46,888 bases of DNA from Clostridia bacterium (GCA_017543905.1 JAFYFC010000014.1:1-46888); one strand, 5' to 3'. Numbered from the stretch's first letter, positions 1 through 8,276 are shown. Translations and numbers: made by a program. Notes: a model not told the origin generated them from the letters alone.

Positions 1-93
1 GCCATCAAGTGAAGGAAAACACTTCAAACCCACGAGATAAGAAGAAGCCCTGGCGGGGCTGACACAAATACCGCCGAATAGAAAGGAAACAGT

Positions 94-522
94 ATGTCTA
101 ACATCACCATCAACAACAAGAACGCCACCATCGAACTGACCAAGACCTTCTCCAAGAACGCTGCCAAGTACGGTTCCCCTGCCTACATGGAGTTGCAGAA
201 CGCCCGCAAGGACTACCCCGCCTACCGCGTAGTGACCGTTGCCAAGAAGGCTGCCAAGCCCGAATACAAGGGACTGACCTTCGAGTACATGAAGAAGTAC
301 ATCGCCCTGCACGATGACGAGAACAAGACCATCATGGCGAAGTTCCTGGACCTGCGCGGCGAGAGCGAAGAAGCCAAGGCTATTGGTGCCCTGTCCGCTG
401 GCTACATCGAAATCAAGGCTTGGTTCTTCGAGCAGTACCCCGAAATCGTGAAATTCCACACTGACCGCGAAGCCATTCTGAAAGACGCTGTTGCGAAGCA
501 GGCGGCGAAGAAAGCCGCCTGA
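94..522 (+). CDS. Hypothetical accessory protein, tandem paralog A
   Basis: A 142-residue soluble protein that I cannot assign to a function. ATG is preceded by GAAAGGAAAC. It shares its plan with the next gene: an N-terminal strand with TINNKNATIE, then ARKDYPAYRVV, a G-L-T-[FY]-E-Y-M block, and a C-terminal [IV]K[AS]WF-EQYPEI motif. No membrane segment or signal peptide is visible. The C-terminus is Lys/Ala rich. Small proteins of this kind occur in Clostridia mobile elements without a known role (from memory, not searched). It is probably cotranscribed with the paralog 56 bp downstream. The 93 bases before it show no gene. Confidence 0.75.
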   Translation: MSNITINNKNATIELTKTFSKNAAKYGSPAYMELQNARKDYPAYRVVTVAKKAAKPEYKGLTFEYMKKYIALHDDENKTIMAKFLDLRGESEEAKAIGALSAGYIEIKAWFFEQYPEIVKFHTDREAILKDAVAKQAAKKAA

Positions 523-578
523 CTTCCAGCCAGGTTCTCCACCATCACACATTCGACCAACAGAAAGAGGTAATCAGT

Positions 579-1034
579 ATGAAAAATACGCTGAAAATCA
601 ATCACGCCAATCACACCATCGTCATGGACCGCACTTTTGCCAGGAACGCCAACGACACCAGGAGCGAAGAATACGCCCACCTGCAAGCCATTCGCCGCGA
701 CTATCCCAACTACACTGTTGTTCAGCGGCACATTCGCATCAACAGCAACAAGAATACTTACGCGGGTCTGACCTACGAGTACATGGAGAGCTACATCCTG
801 ACCCATGGGACGGAAGAGACGAGGATGACGAATTTCAAGGCTTACCAGGAAATGCGCATCATCGCCCAGTGCCAGGGCAAAGCCTTCCGTTATCCTGTCA
901 TCAAGAGTTGGTTCCTGGAACAGTACCCCGAAATCGCCCGCTTCGGCATGACGGAAACCGAAATTGCGATTGAAGACGAAAAAGCCGCCATCATGAACGC
1001 TGTCCCCTCTGCGCAGGAGCAGCAAGCTGCGTAA
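579..1034 (+). CDS. Hypothetical accessory protein, tandem paralog B
   Basis: A 151-residue protein, a diverged duplicate of the preceding gene. Shared positions include an N-terminal TIVMDRTFARNA versus TIELTKTFSKNA, RRDYPNYTVV versus RKDYPAYRVV, AGLTYEYME versus KGLTFEYMK, and KSWFLEQYPEIARF versus KAWFFEQYPEIVKF. The start ATG has an AAAGAGGTAATCAGT ribosome binding site. No catalytic motif is evident and the function is unknown. Keeping two copies side by side suggests either a heteromeric pair or diversification of one accessory function of the element. Confidence 0.75.
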   Translation: MKNTLKINHANHTIVMDRTFARNANDTRSEEYAHLQAIRRDYPNYTVVQRHIRINSNKNTYAGLTYEYMESYILTHGTEETRMTNFKAYQEMRIIAQCQGKAFRYPVIKSWFLEQYPEIARFGMTETEIAIEDEKAAIMNAVPSAQEQQAA

Positions 1035-1040
1035 CTTTTT

Positions 1041-1093
1041 CCTCAAAGGTTGATAGAAGGAAAAAGAAAATAAACTATGGTCAACCTTTGAGG
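1041..1093. promoter_or_regulatory. Inverted repeat with embedded promoter-like sequence, copy 1
   Basis: Perfect 13-bp arms CCTCAAAGGTTGA (1041-1053) and TCAACCTTTGAGG (1081-1093), separated by 27 bp. Between them TTGATA (1050-1055) and TAAACT (1071-1076) have a short 15-bp spacing. The element lies directly upstream of the gene at 1115. The same inverted repeat occurs upstream of the WYL regulator at 13325-13376, so it is a candidate operator shared by the two genes. Confidence 0.6.
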
Positions 1094-1114
1094 GAAGAGC
1101 GGAAAGGTGAGAGC

Positions 1115-1876
1115 ATGAAGCAGTTAGAGATTCGCGCTTACGAGCGCCAGGAGATTGCCGAAATCACAGGGATTCCGATGTTCTACCAGTCTGGCAATCC
1201 CAATCATGATTTCATCGGGCGAGTGAAGGACCGCCTGCAAAAGTGGGGTTACACCTGCGAAACGCCGAGGGGCGGCGCGGTCATCGTCACCCGAAAACCC
1301 GAAACCGCCGAGGAACGGCTTGCTGAAATCATGATTCGTCTGTTCGGACTGGACATCCAGATTGAAGTTTATCCCTTCGCCTGCTTCCTTCACCTTATGC
1401 TGAATGAGCCTGCCGCGCAGACCATGCCCTGGATTGAGCGGCACGCCATGATTCAGGAAATGTATGGACTGGACATTTCAGAAATCACCCTGCGGCGCTG
1501 GACCAAACATCTGCTGGACGCTGACATCATGGACAAGAGCGAGTTCAGGCAGGATTCCGAATGGTGGATGACCTACAATGACAGCGGCGAAAAGCATCAA
1601 GTGCCAGTTGAGGAAGCGGACCTGCCGCAGATGCACCAATACTGGCAGCGGCACACCGAATTGCTGAACGAATGGCGCATCAAATGCAATGGGAACATGA
1701 GCGCTGCGTGGGAAGCCGCCAGAAAGGAAATGTGGCAAGAGTTCCACTGCTGTTACTATCGCTGCAAGTGCCTGACCATCAACGGCATTGGCAACGAAGA
1801 AATCGACACCATCCTGGACCTGGTGGACGAAATCCTGGAATTGAACTGGGATTCCTCAAACGCTGACCAAACATAG
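1115..1876 (+). CDS. Hypothetical element protein downstream of the inverted repeat
   Basis: A 253-residue protein of unknown function. The frame is open from 1088, but that start lies inside the inverted repeat. ATG at 1115 with AAAGGTGAGAGC before it is the better choice. The N-terminal 65 residues (YERQEIAEITG, FIGRVKDRLQKWGY) look like a small helical domain, possibly helix-turn-helix-like. The middle (around residues 105-140, ERHAMIQEMYGLDISEITLR) also reads as a helix-turn-helix-like segment, and the C-terminal part is acidic and helical. A replication or regulatory role in the element is possible but unproven. A terminator follows directly. Confidence 0.7.
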   Translation: MKQLEIRAYERQEIAEITGIPMFYQSGNPNHDFIGRVKDRLQKWGYTCETPRGGAVIVTRKPETAEERLAEIMIRLFGLDIQIEVYPFACFLHLMLNEPAAQTMPWIERHAMIQEMYGLDISEITLRRWTKHLLDADIMDKSEFRQDSEWWMTYNDSGEKHQVPVEEADLPQMHQYWQRHTELLNEWRIKCNGNMSAAWEAARKEMWQEFHCCYYRCKCLTINGIGNEEIDTILDLVDEILELNWDSSNADQT

Positions 1877-1904
1877 GGAGCGTGAAAAATGAATAGATTG
1901 CGAT

Positions 1905-1938
1905 GCTGGAAGCGCGATGATTGCTTCCAGCCTTTTTT
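1905..1938 (+). terminator. Rho-independent terminator
   Basis: GCTGGAAGC (1905-1913) pairs with GCTTCCAGC (1923-1931) as a 9-bp stem with a 9-nt loop, followed by CTTTTTT. It closes the transcription unit of the first three genes. Confidence 0.85.
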
Positions 1939-1969
1939 ATCGCCAAGGTTGGCTACAATCCGCGCCGAT

Positions 1970-1998
1970 TTGAGAGACATGAAAAAATTTGGTAGAAT
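1970..1998 (+). promoter_or_regulatory. Sigma-A type promoter
   Basis: TTGAGA (1970-1975), 17-bp spacer, TAGAAT (1993-1998). The predicted start near 2005 is about 170 nt before a very strong terminator at 2129, with no credible gene between. Confidence 0.55.
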
Positions 1999-2004
1999 AA
2001 GTAT

Positions 2005-2180
2005 GGAAAGTGAAGAGGTGCCTTCCTTCCCAGTCAGAATAGCAGGAAATCGTTTCTGAATCACCACCTTCATTCGCATGGTTTGTCTATTTCCCATGCC
2101 GCACCGATAACAAAAAATGTCATGTTACGAAACAAATAGCGGAAGCGTTTAATGGCGCTTCCGCTATTTGTTTCATTTTT
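2005..2180 (+). ncRNA. Candidate small RNA between promoter and 19-bp-stem terminator
   Basis: The stretch between a sigma-A promoter (1970-1998) and a perfect terminator hairpin (2129-2174) would yield an RNA of about 175 nt. The only open frame, ATG at 2002 (18 codons), would have almost no leader and no ribosome binding site, so coding is unlikely. No known RNA family is recognised. It could be an element-borne regulatory RNA or a short untranslated relic. Confidence 0.35.
2129..2180 (+). terminator. Strong rho-independent terminator, 19-bp perfect stem
   Basis: The arms 2129-2147 and 2156-2174 are perfectly complementary over 19 bp with an 8-nt loop, followed by ATTTTTT. It isolates the upstream module from the restriction-modification operon. 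Confidence 0.9.
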
Positions 2181-2211
2181 TACGCAAATGTGAATCATAA
2201 CACAGTTCTCA

Positions 2212-2240
2212 TTGAAAAACAAGCCCCTTTGTGTTATCAT
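2212..2240 (+). promoter_or_regulatory. Promoter of the restriction-modification operon
   Basis: TTGAAA (2212-2217), 17-bp spacer, TATCAT (2235-2240). It lies 39 bp before the chosen ATG at 2279. The in-frame ATG at 2231 falls inside this promoter and is not a likely start. Confidence 0.6.
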
Positions 2241-2278
2241 GTACAATAGATTTTTGCATCGTCAGGAGGGACGCGGGC

Positions 2279-2995
2279 ATGGCTGAACGGCAGGTCAAAT
2301 CCAGGGAGCGCGTGGCAGACCACGGCGAAGTGTTCACGGCGCAGCGCGAAGTGAACGCCATGCTGGATTTGGTGAAGCAGGAGACCGAACGCATTGACAG
2401 CCGTTTCCTGGAACCCGCCTGCGGCGATGGGAACTTCCTGGCTGAAATTCTGCGAAGGAAGCTTGCGGCGGTGAAGGCGAGATACAAAAAGAGCGCCGCC
2501 GATTATGAAAAATACGCGGTCATGGCAGTGACCAGCATTTACGGTGTGGACCTGCTGCAAGACAATGTGGAAGAGTGCCGAAGCCGCCTGTTTGCGATTT
2601 GGGATGAGGAATACACCGCCAACTGCAAGCAGGAATGCCGCGAAGAATGCAGGGAAGCCGTGCGGTACATCCTGGAACGCAACATCCTGTGCGGCAATGC
2701 CCTGACGCTGAAAAAGGTGAACGCCGCAGGCGAGGACACCGAAGACCCCATCATCTTTTCAGAATGGGTGTTCACTGGCAAGAGCAGTGTGAAGCGCAGC
2801 GATTACCGCCTGGATGTGCTGATGAACGAAAATCCTGACCAAAGCAATTACCAGGGACAGTTGAGCCTGTTTGCCGATGAAGCGAACGGCGCTGATAACT
2901 GGATGATTGACCCCGATGACCCCAGCAAGAGCATTCCGAAACCGATACAGGAGTTTTCGCCAGTCTACTATTGGAAGGTGCAGTGCCATGAGTGA
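2279..2995 (+). CDS. DNA N6-adenine methylase-like protein lacking the NPPY motif
   Basis: A 238-residue protein with an AGGAGG site 9 nt before ATG 2279. It has a motif X-like EVFTAQREV near the N-terminus, a clear SAM-binding motif I LEPACGDGNFLAEIL (about residues 40-54) and a following YGVDLLQDN acidic strand. Where motif IV (D/N/S-PP-Y/F) should come it reads DVLMNENPDQSNYQG, so the catalytic tetrapeptide is absent. The family fold is that of gamma-class N6-adenine methyltransferases. Catalysis is doubtful, and a SAM-binding or partner subunit role for the complete methylase is an inference. Its stop overlaps the start of the next gene by 8 nt (ATGAGTGA), so translation is probably coupled. 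Confidence 0.65.
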   Translation: MAERQVKSRERVADHGEVFTAQREVNAMLDLVKQETERIDSRFLEPACGDGNFLAEILRRKLAAVKARYKKSAADYEKYAVMAVTSIYGVDLLQDNVEECRSRLFAIWDEEYTANCKQECREECREAVRYILERNILCGNALTLKKVNAAGEDTEDPIIFSEWVFTGKSSVKRSDYRLDVLMNENPDQSNYQGQLSLFADEANGADNWMIDPDDPSKSIPKPIQEFSPVYYWKVQCHE

Positions 2996-4517
2996 AAATC
3001 TGTTCAACACCATCTACAATCCCGATGTGCTGTCCTGCATCGCCAATTTGAGCAACGATGAAGTGTTCACGCCGCCCGATGTGGCGAACGCCATGCTGGA
3101 CATGCTGCCCCAGGAATTGTTCAGCGACCCCAACACAAAATTCCTGGACCCTGCCTGCAAAAGCGGTGTGTTTCTGCGGGAAATCGCCAAACGGCTGTTG
3201 ATTGGATTGGAAGACCAGTTCCCCGACCTGCAAGAGCGGGTGGACCACATCTTCCAGCATCAGCTTTACGGCATTGCCATCACAGAACTGACCAGCCTGC
3301 TTTCGCGGCGCAGCCTGTATTGCAGTAAGTACCCCAACAGTGTGTATTCCGTCACCAAGTTTGATGATGTACAAGGCGGTGTACGCTTCAAAACAATACC
3401 ACATCGGTGGTCAAAAGGTAGATGTGTTTTTTGTGGCGCATCCGAAAGTGAGTATGGCGGTGTAAAGCGTGAAGGCATGGAAACCCATGCGTATGAGTTT
3501 ATTCACACTATTCATCCACAGGAGATAATGAAAATGAAATTTGATGTGATAATCAGCAATCCACCATATCAGCTCAATACTACGGATTCAAGTAAACAAG
3601 CAAAGCCATTGTACAATCTTTTTGTAGAACAAGCAAAGAAACTAAATCCACGATATTTGACAATGATTATCCCATCAAGATGGTTTGCGGGTGGCATGGG
3701 ACTTGATGAATTTAGAAATACCATGATGAAAGACCGTCACATAACACGAATGGTAGATTACGCCAATGCGAAAGAATGTTTCCCACAAAACAGCATAAGT
3801 GGTGGAGTATGTTACTTTCTGCGTGAAAGGGATAATACATCTGCTTGTCGATTTACAAATATTGTTGCAGGTAATGAAAATACTGAAATTCGAGAATTGA
3901 ACGAATTTCCAGTAATGGTTAGATATAATAAAGCTGTTGATATTTTACGTAAAATAAGGTCAAAAAATGAAATTACTCTGTCAGAATTTGTGAGTTCGAT
4001 AAGTCCATTTGGTTTATCAACAAAAGTGCGTGGGCAATCTGTAATGACTGCAAACTGCCCAATAAAGCTATACAGCAGTGCGGGCGAGAGTTATATTTCT
4101 TCAAATGATGTTCAAAAGGGACAGGAGTATTTTAAAAAGTATAAACTAATGATAAGCCAGACTGGTGCAGAACATGCAGGAGAACCAGGTAAAGATGGTT
4201 CATTTCGTGTTTTAACGTCAACTATGAAGCCTCTTGGACCAAATGAAGTATGCACCCATTCATATCTTGTCGTTGGGCCGTATGATGATAATACTACGTG
4301 TGAAAACTTGTTGTCATACATGAAAACGCGATTTGTCAGATTCTTAATATTACAAGCAATGTCATCAATCCACTTAACAAAATCGACATTCGTATTTGTT
4401 CCCAATCAGGATTATTCTAAGCCATGGGATGATGATGAATTATTCAAAAAATATAATCTATCAGATGATGAGGTTTCTTTTATCGAAAGCATGATAAAAC
4501 CTATGGAACAGGAGTGA
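2988..4517 (+). CDS. Eco57I-type N6-adenine DNA methyltransferase
   Basis: A 509-residue methylase. Motif X is EVFTPPDVANAML, motif I is FLDPACKSGVFLREI, motif IV is the intact SNPPYQL, followed by PSRWFAGGMG. Between motifs II and IV sits CVFCGASESEYGG with downstream ETHAYEFIH, a likely zinc-binding insert (C-x2-C plus His). The last 250 residues form the putative target-recognition region. ATG 2988 overlaps the upstream gene and has GGAAGGTG before it. The reaction expected of the family is transfer of methyl from SAM to adenine N6, protecting host DNA from the helicase-nuclease encoded at 5246. Base composition turns AT-rich from about 3360, within the gene, and stays so to 5240. Confidence 0.88.
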   Translation: MSENLFNTIYNPDVLSCIANLSNDEVFTPPDVANAMLDMLPQELFSDPNTKFLDPACKSGVFLREIAKRLLIGLEDQFPDLQERVDHIFQHQLYGIAITELTSLLSRRSLYCSKYPNSVYSVTKFDDVQGGVRFKTIPHRWSKGRCVFCGASESEYGGVKREGMETHAYEFIHTIHPQEIMKMKFDVIISNPPYQLNTTDSSKQAKPLYNLFVEQAKKLNPRYLTMIIPSRWFAGGMGLDEFRNTMMKDRHITRMVDYANAKECFPQNSISGGVCYFLRERDNTSACRFTNIVAGNENTEIRELNEFPVMVRYNKAVDILRKIRSKNEITLSEFVSSISPFGLSTKVRGQSVMTANCPIKLYSSAGESYISSNDVQKGQEYFKKYKLMISQTGAEHAGEPGKDGSFRVLTSTMKPLGPNEVCTHSYLVVGPYDDNTTCENLLSYMKTRFVRFLILQAMSSIHLTKSTFVFVPNQDYSKPWDDDELFKKYNLSDDEVSFIESMIKPMEQE

Positions 4518-4523
4518 GCGAAG

Positions 4524-5048
4524 ATGAGTGGAGACAATTTTGCGGCAGATGCTTACAAGTATGTCGTTGAGTATGCAAAACTTGCCTACGAAAAAGATTT
4601 ACGAAGGCAGGATTCAATCATTCAACAGGCAAGTCACATGCAGACAGCATTCTCTTTCATGACTGCTGCATTATTCATGGTTGCAACTTTACTGGTGGAG
4701 AATTGTAAACTGTTATCAAACTGGTTCTATGTGTTTGCATTTTCATCAATTACATTTGTGCTATTATTCAGCTTGTTTGCTGCAACTATGGCACAGAATC
4801 GCAAGAAGAGCAAGACATTTGAAAATGTCGAGGATATTATTCAAAAAGTTGAGCAAGAGTATGAAAATTATAAAACCGAAGAGCAGCGTCAGAAATTTCT
4901 TGCGGTCACTTATGGAGAGGTTCAAAAGGATTTGTGTCATAGAAATGACATTGCACTAATCTGGATAAGAATATCAATGTATTCATTCTATTTTTCACTT
5001 CTATTGATTGTGGTATTCTTTACAGCGGCGATACTGAAAATACTATGA
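4524..5048 (+). CDS. Three-helix membrane protein in the restriction operon
   Basis: A 174-residue protein starting 6 bp after the methylase stop. It has a charged amphipathic N-terminus (1-40), predicted membrane helices at about 41-58, 66-89 and 150-172, and a cytoplasmic coiled-coil-like stretch between (residues 90-145, many Lys/Glu/Gln). There is no signal peptide. I do not recognise the family. The layout resembles small membrane effectors found in defence loci, for example SLATT-like proteins, but no specific motif supports that. The AT-rich composition matches the downstream half of the methylase, suggesting they were acquired together. Confidence 0.75.
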   Translation: MSGDNFAADAYKYVVEYAKLAYEKDLRRQDSIIQQASHMQTAFSFMTAALFMVATLLVENCKLLSNWFYVFAFSSITFVLLFSLFAATMAQNRKKSKTFENVEDIIQKVEQEYENYKTEEQRQKFLAVTYGEVQKDLCHRNDIALIWIRISMYSFYFSLLLIVVFFTAAILKIL

Positions 5049-5065
5049 TGAAGGAGTATTTGAAC

Positions 5066-5224
5066 ATGAATAATGAACAAAAGCCGAATAGTCCTAAGCC
5101 AGAGACGAAACCAAGTGAGAATAAACCTAATCCGCTAACCACTGTCAATATCTCTAAACCAACACCTCGCGTAGAAACTGCATCCAAACATGACGACAAG
5201 AAAGAGACACGTAACGGACAGTGA
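5066..5224 (+). CDS. 52-residue Pro/Lys-rich disordered peptide
   Basis: A short gene with AAGGAG 9 nt before ATG, placed between the membrane protein and the helicase. The product has repeated K-P-x and P-K-P-x-T-K-P elements and a charged C-terminus (KHDDKKETRNGQ). There is no hydrophobic segment. It is probably disordered and could be a linker or adaptor. The downstream helicase also has a Pro/Lys-rich hinge near its C-terminus, which may be coincidence. Function unknown. Confidence 0.5.
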   Translation: MNNEQKPNSPKPETKPSENKPNPLTTVNISKPTPRVETASKHDDKKETRNGQ

Positions 5225-5245
5225 TTTAGTAAAGGGGCAATAACT

Positions 5246-8200
5246 ATGCCTAACATGCAGTTCTTCCCACAACGCCCTGCATCCCATCCCATGATTTACG
5301 CTTACTCCGACGTAGCCTATCCAGGTTGCTTGAAAGTAGGCTTTACCGCTGTGGATGTGGACAAGCGTGTGGCGCAGCAGTACCCCACCAAGCGCCCTGA
5401 CGGAAAAGTGCCTTACACCATCGTTCTGCGGGAAAGCGCCATGTACGCTGACGGCGGTTCCTTCACAGACCATGATGTGCACGCCATGCTTCGCCGCAAG
5501 GGATTTCAGGCGGTGGGCGGCGAGTGGTTCAGATGCCGCAAGGAAGATGTGCTGGCGGCAATCATTGCCGTGCGCAATCGCACCCTGAATGTGGAGAACC
5601 GCACCGCCACCTTCAAAATGCGCCCCGAACAGCAACAGGCGGTGGACCTGACCAGCGCTTACTACAAGAGCGCCGAAGCCGAGGGAACAGGCAGGATTCC
5701 GAAGTTTCTGTGGAACGCAAAAATGCGCTTCGGCAAGACCTTCGCTTCCTACCAACTGGCAAAGAAGCTGGGCTACACGCGCATTCTGATTCTGACCTTC
5801 AAGCCCGCCGTGCAAACCGCGTGGCGGGAAGACCTGATGACCCATGTGGATTTTGAGGGCTGGCAGTTCATTTCCCGCCCCTTGAACTACGGCGAACCTG
5901 GCATGGATGAGCAATACCAGCACGCGGATAAATCCAAGCCTATTGTTTGTTTCGGTTCCTTCCAGGACTTCATGGGTGTGAACAAGGAAACGGGCGGTAT
6001 CAAGGCGAACAATGAATGGGTCCACCTGACCAACTGGGACCTGGTGATTTTCGATGAATACCATTTCGGCGCGTGGCGCGACAATGCAAAAAAGCTGTTT
6101 GACAGCGATGAAGACACTTACGAAGAAGACCTGACCGATTACAGCCGTGCGGACGCTGTGGATGAAACCTGGCTCCCCATCACCACCAATCACTATTTGT
6201 ATTTGAGCGGCACACCCTTCCGCGCCCTGAACAGCGGTGAGTTCATCGAAGAGCAGATTTTTAACTGGACTTACAGCGATGAACAACGCGCAAAAGAAGA
6301 ATGGCCGAATCTGTCACAGTTCCCGAATTATAAACCTGCCGAGGGCGACACCAATCCTTACGCTGCCCTGCCGCGCATGGTGATGCTGACTTACAAGATT
6401 CCCGAAAGCATTCAGCGCATCGCCAAGCAGGGAGAGTTTGACGAATTTGATTTGAATTTGTTCTTCGCCGCCGAAGGCAAGGGCAAGGACGCTCGCTTCA
6501 AGTATGAAAGCTATGTACAAAAATGGCTGGACCTGATTCGCGGTTCCTACCTGGAAACCACAGTGGACGAATTGAAGCTGGGCGCGGAAAAGCCGCCCAT
6601 GCCGTATTCTGACGCCCGCCTTTTGAATGTGCTGACGCATACCCTTTGGTTCATGCCGAATGTGGCAAGCTGTTACGCCATGGCAAATTTGCTTTCGCAA
6701 CGGCAGAACGCTTTCTATCATGATTACAAGGTGAATGTGTGCGCGGGCGCGGAAGCAGGTATCGGCGCGGCGGCAATGGCACCTGTGGAAAAATCGTTTG
6801 GGGACCCGCTGAAAACGAAAACCATCACGCTTTCCTGCGGCAAGCTGACAACAGGCGTGACCGTGAAGCCGTGGACTGGTATCTTCATGCTTCGCAACCT
6901 GTCCAGCCTAGAAACCTATTTCCAGGCGGCATTCCGCGTACAAAGCCCATGGGAAGTGACCACCGACAACGGAACGCGGCAGATTATCAAACAAGAATGC
7001 TATGTGTTTGACTTCGCTCTTGACCGCGCCCTGAAACAGATTTCGGATTACAGTTGCCGCCTGAACATCGGGCAGAACAATCCTGAAATCAAAGTGGGCG
7101 AGTTTATCAAGTTCCTGCCTGTGCTGGCGTATGACGGAAGCGCCATGCGGCAGGTGAACGCCGCCGAGATTCTTGACATCGCCATGGCGGGCACCAGCGC
7201 CACCCTGCTTGCCAAGCGTTGGGAGAGCGCGTTGCTTGTCAATGTTGATAATGAAACCCTGGCGAAGCTGCTTGCCAGCAAGGAAGCCATGGATGCCCTG
7301 ATGAGTATTGAGGGCTTCCGCAGCCTGAACGAAGACATTGAAACCATCATCAACAAGAGTGAGCATGTCAAGAAGGCGAAGAAGGAAGCCAAGAAGCTGA
7401 CGCCGAAGGAAAAGAAGGAACTGTCCGAAGAGGAAAAAGAATACAAGAGCAAGCGCAAGATGATTCAGGAAAAACTTATCAAATTTGCGACAAGAATGCC
7501 AGTATTCATGTACCTGTCGGACTACCGCGAATACAGCCTTGTGGATGTCATCACGGCATTGGAGCCTTCCCTTTTCCGCAAGGTGACTGGCTTGACCGTC
7601 AAGGACTTTGAACTGTTGGTATCGCTGAATGTGTTCAACGAAGGCCTGATGAACGATGCCGTTTACAAATTCAAACGGTATGAAGACGCCAGCCTGACCT
7701 ACACAGGCATTGACAGTCACGCCGCCGACACAAAGGTTGGTCTGTACTCCACATCCATTTCCAGGGAAGAATACGAAGCCATGGCGGGCTTGCTGCAAAC
7801 CAGCATGGAAGCGCCTGCCATGGATGCAAACGATGTGCCTGACCGTCCCTATTTTGTCAATCAGCCTGCGCGGGATGATGACGAAGAGGAAGAGGAAACT
7901 GTTGTTTATTCGATTCCAAAACCGCAGCCCGCGCCGAAAGCTGCCGAAAAGCCGATTGTGCCGAAGATGCCCGTTGCGCCGAGGACGCCCATCACGCCGA
8001 CCTACCGCCCCGCTTTTGTGCCGCCGAAGCCTGCCGCGCCCGCGCCGAAGCCTGCTGAAAAACCGAAAGTAAATGTCAGCAATGTAGGACCTGGCACTGT
8101 GGTCATTCATAAAGCGTTTGGTGAAGGCACTGTCAAAAAGATTGAAACCAGCAAAATGGATGGTCGTTCCGTTTATGTGTTCGTTGCATTCGGCAAGCTG

Positions 8201-8260
8201 GAAAAGCAATTCCCCTTCCCTGGTGCATTCTATGATGGATTCTTGAAGGTGAAGGAATAA
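5246..8260 (+). CDS. GIY-YIG nuclease domain fused to SF2 helicase (restriction subunit)
   Basis: A 1004-residue fusion. Residues about 16-105 resemble the T5orf172/Mug113 branch of GIY-YIG nucleases (IYAYSDVAYPG, LKVGFT, then EWFRC). A superfamily 2 helicase follows: Walker A KMRFGKT (about 158-164), DEYH box (about 270-273), motif III LSGTPFRAL, and a C-terminal RecA lobe with TTGVTVKPW and FQAAFRVQSPWE. A highly charged Lys/Glu stretch (about 700-740) and an acidic then Pro/Lys-rich hinge (about 870-945) lead to a small C-terminal beta-barrel-like domain (GTVVIHKAFGEGTVKKIE) resembling the end of UvrD/PcrA. Inferred role: ATP-dependent translocation on DNA and cleavage of foreign DNA, paired with the upstream methylase. 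The composition is the GC-rich type of the element, unlike its AT-rich neighbours. Confidence 0.85.
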   Translation: MPNMQFFPQRPASHPMIYAYSDVAYPGCLKVGFTAVDVDKRVAQQYPTKRPDGKVPYTIVLRESAMYADGGSFTDHDVHAMLRRKGFQAVGGEWFRCRKEDVLAAIIAVRNRTLNVENRTATFKMRPEQQQAVDLTSAYYKSAEAEGTGRIPKFLWNAKMRFGKTFASYQLAKKLGYTRILILTFKPAVQTAWREDLMTHVDFEGWQFISRPLNYGEPGMDEQYQHADKSKPIVCFGSFQDFMGVNKETGGIKANNEWVHLTNWDLVIFDEYHFGAWRDNAKKLFDSDEDTYEEDLTDYSRADAVDETWLPITTNHYLYLSGTPFRALNSGEFIEEQIFNWTYSDEQRAKEEWPNLSQFPNYKPAEGDTNPYAALPRMVMLTYKIPESIQRIAKQGEFDEFDLNLFFAAEGKGKDARFKYESYVQKWLDLIRGSYLETTVDELKLGAEKPPMPYSDARLLNVLTHTLWFMPNVASCYAMANLLSQRQNAFYHDYKVNVCAGAEAGIGAAAMAPVEKSFGDPLKTKTITLSCGKLTTGVTVKPWTGIFMLRNLSSLETYFQAAFRVQSPWEVTTDNGTRQIIKQECYVFDFALDRALKQISDYSCRLNIGQNNPEIKVGEFIKFLPVLAYDGSAMRQVNAAEILDIAMAGTSATLLAKRWESALLVNVDNETLAKLLASKEAMDALMSIEGFRSLNEDIETIINKSEHVKKAKKEAKKLTPKEKKELSEEEKEYKSKRKMIQEKLIKFATRMPVFMYLSDYREYSLVDVITALEPSLFRKVTGLTVKDFELLVSLNVFNEGLMNDAVYKFKRYEDASLTYTGIDSHAADTKVGLYSTSISREEYEAMAGLLQTSMEAPAMDANDVPDRPYFVNQPARDDDEEEEETVVYSIPKPQPAPKAAEKPIVPKMPVAPRTPITPTYRPAFVPPKPAAPAPKPAEKPKVNVSNVGPGTVVIHKAFGEGTVKKIETSKMDGRSVYVFVAFGKLEKQFPFPGAFYDGFLKVKE

Positions 8261-8276
8261 TAAGGAGGGAACATAC

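Noticed and set aside
5135..6286. Long minus-strand frame opposite the helicase, and similar long antisense frames opposite rpoC, the binding protein and the isomerase.
   Set aside because: They are shadows of GC-rich coding sequence, with no conserved motifs and no initiation signals.
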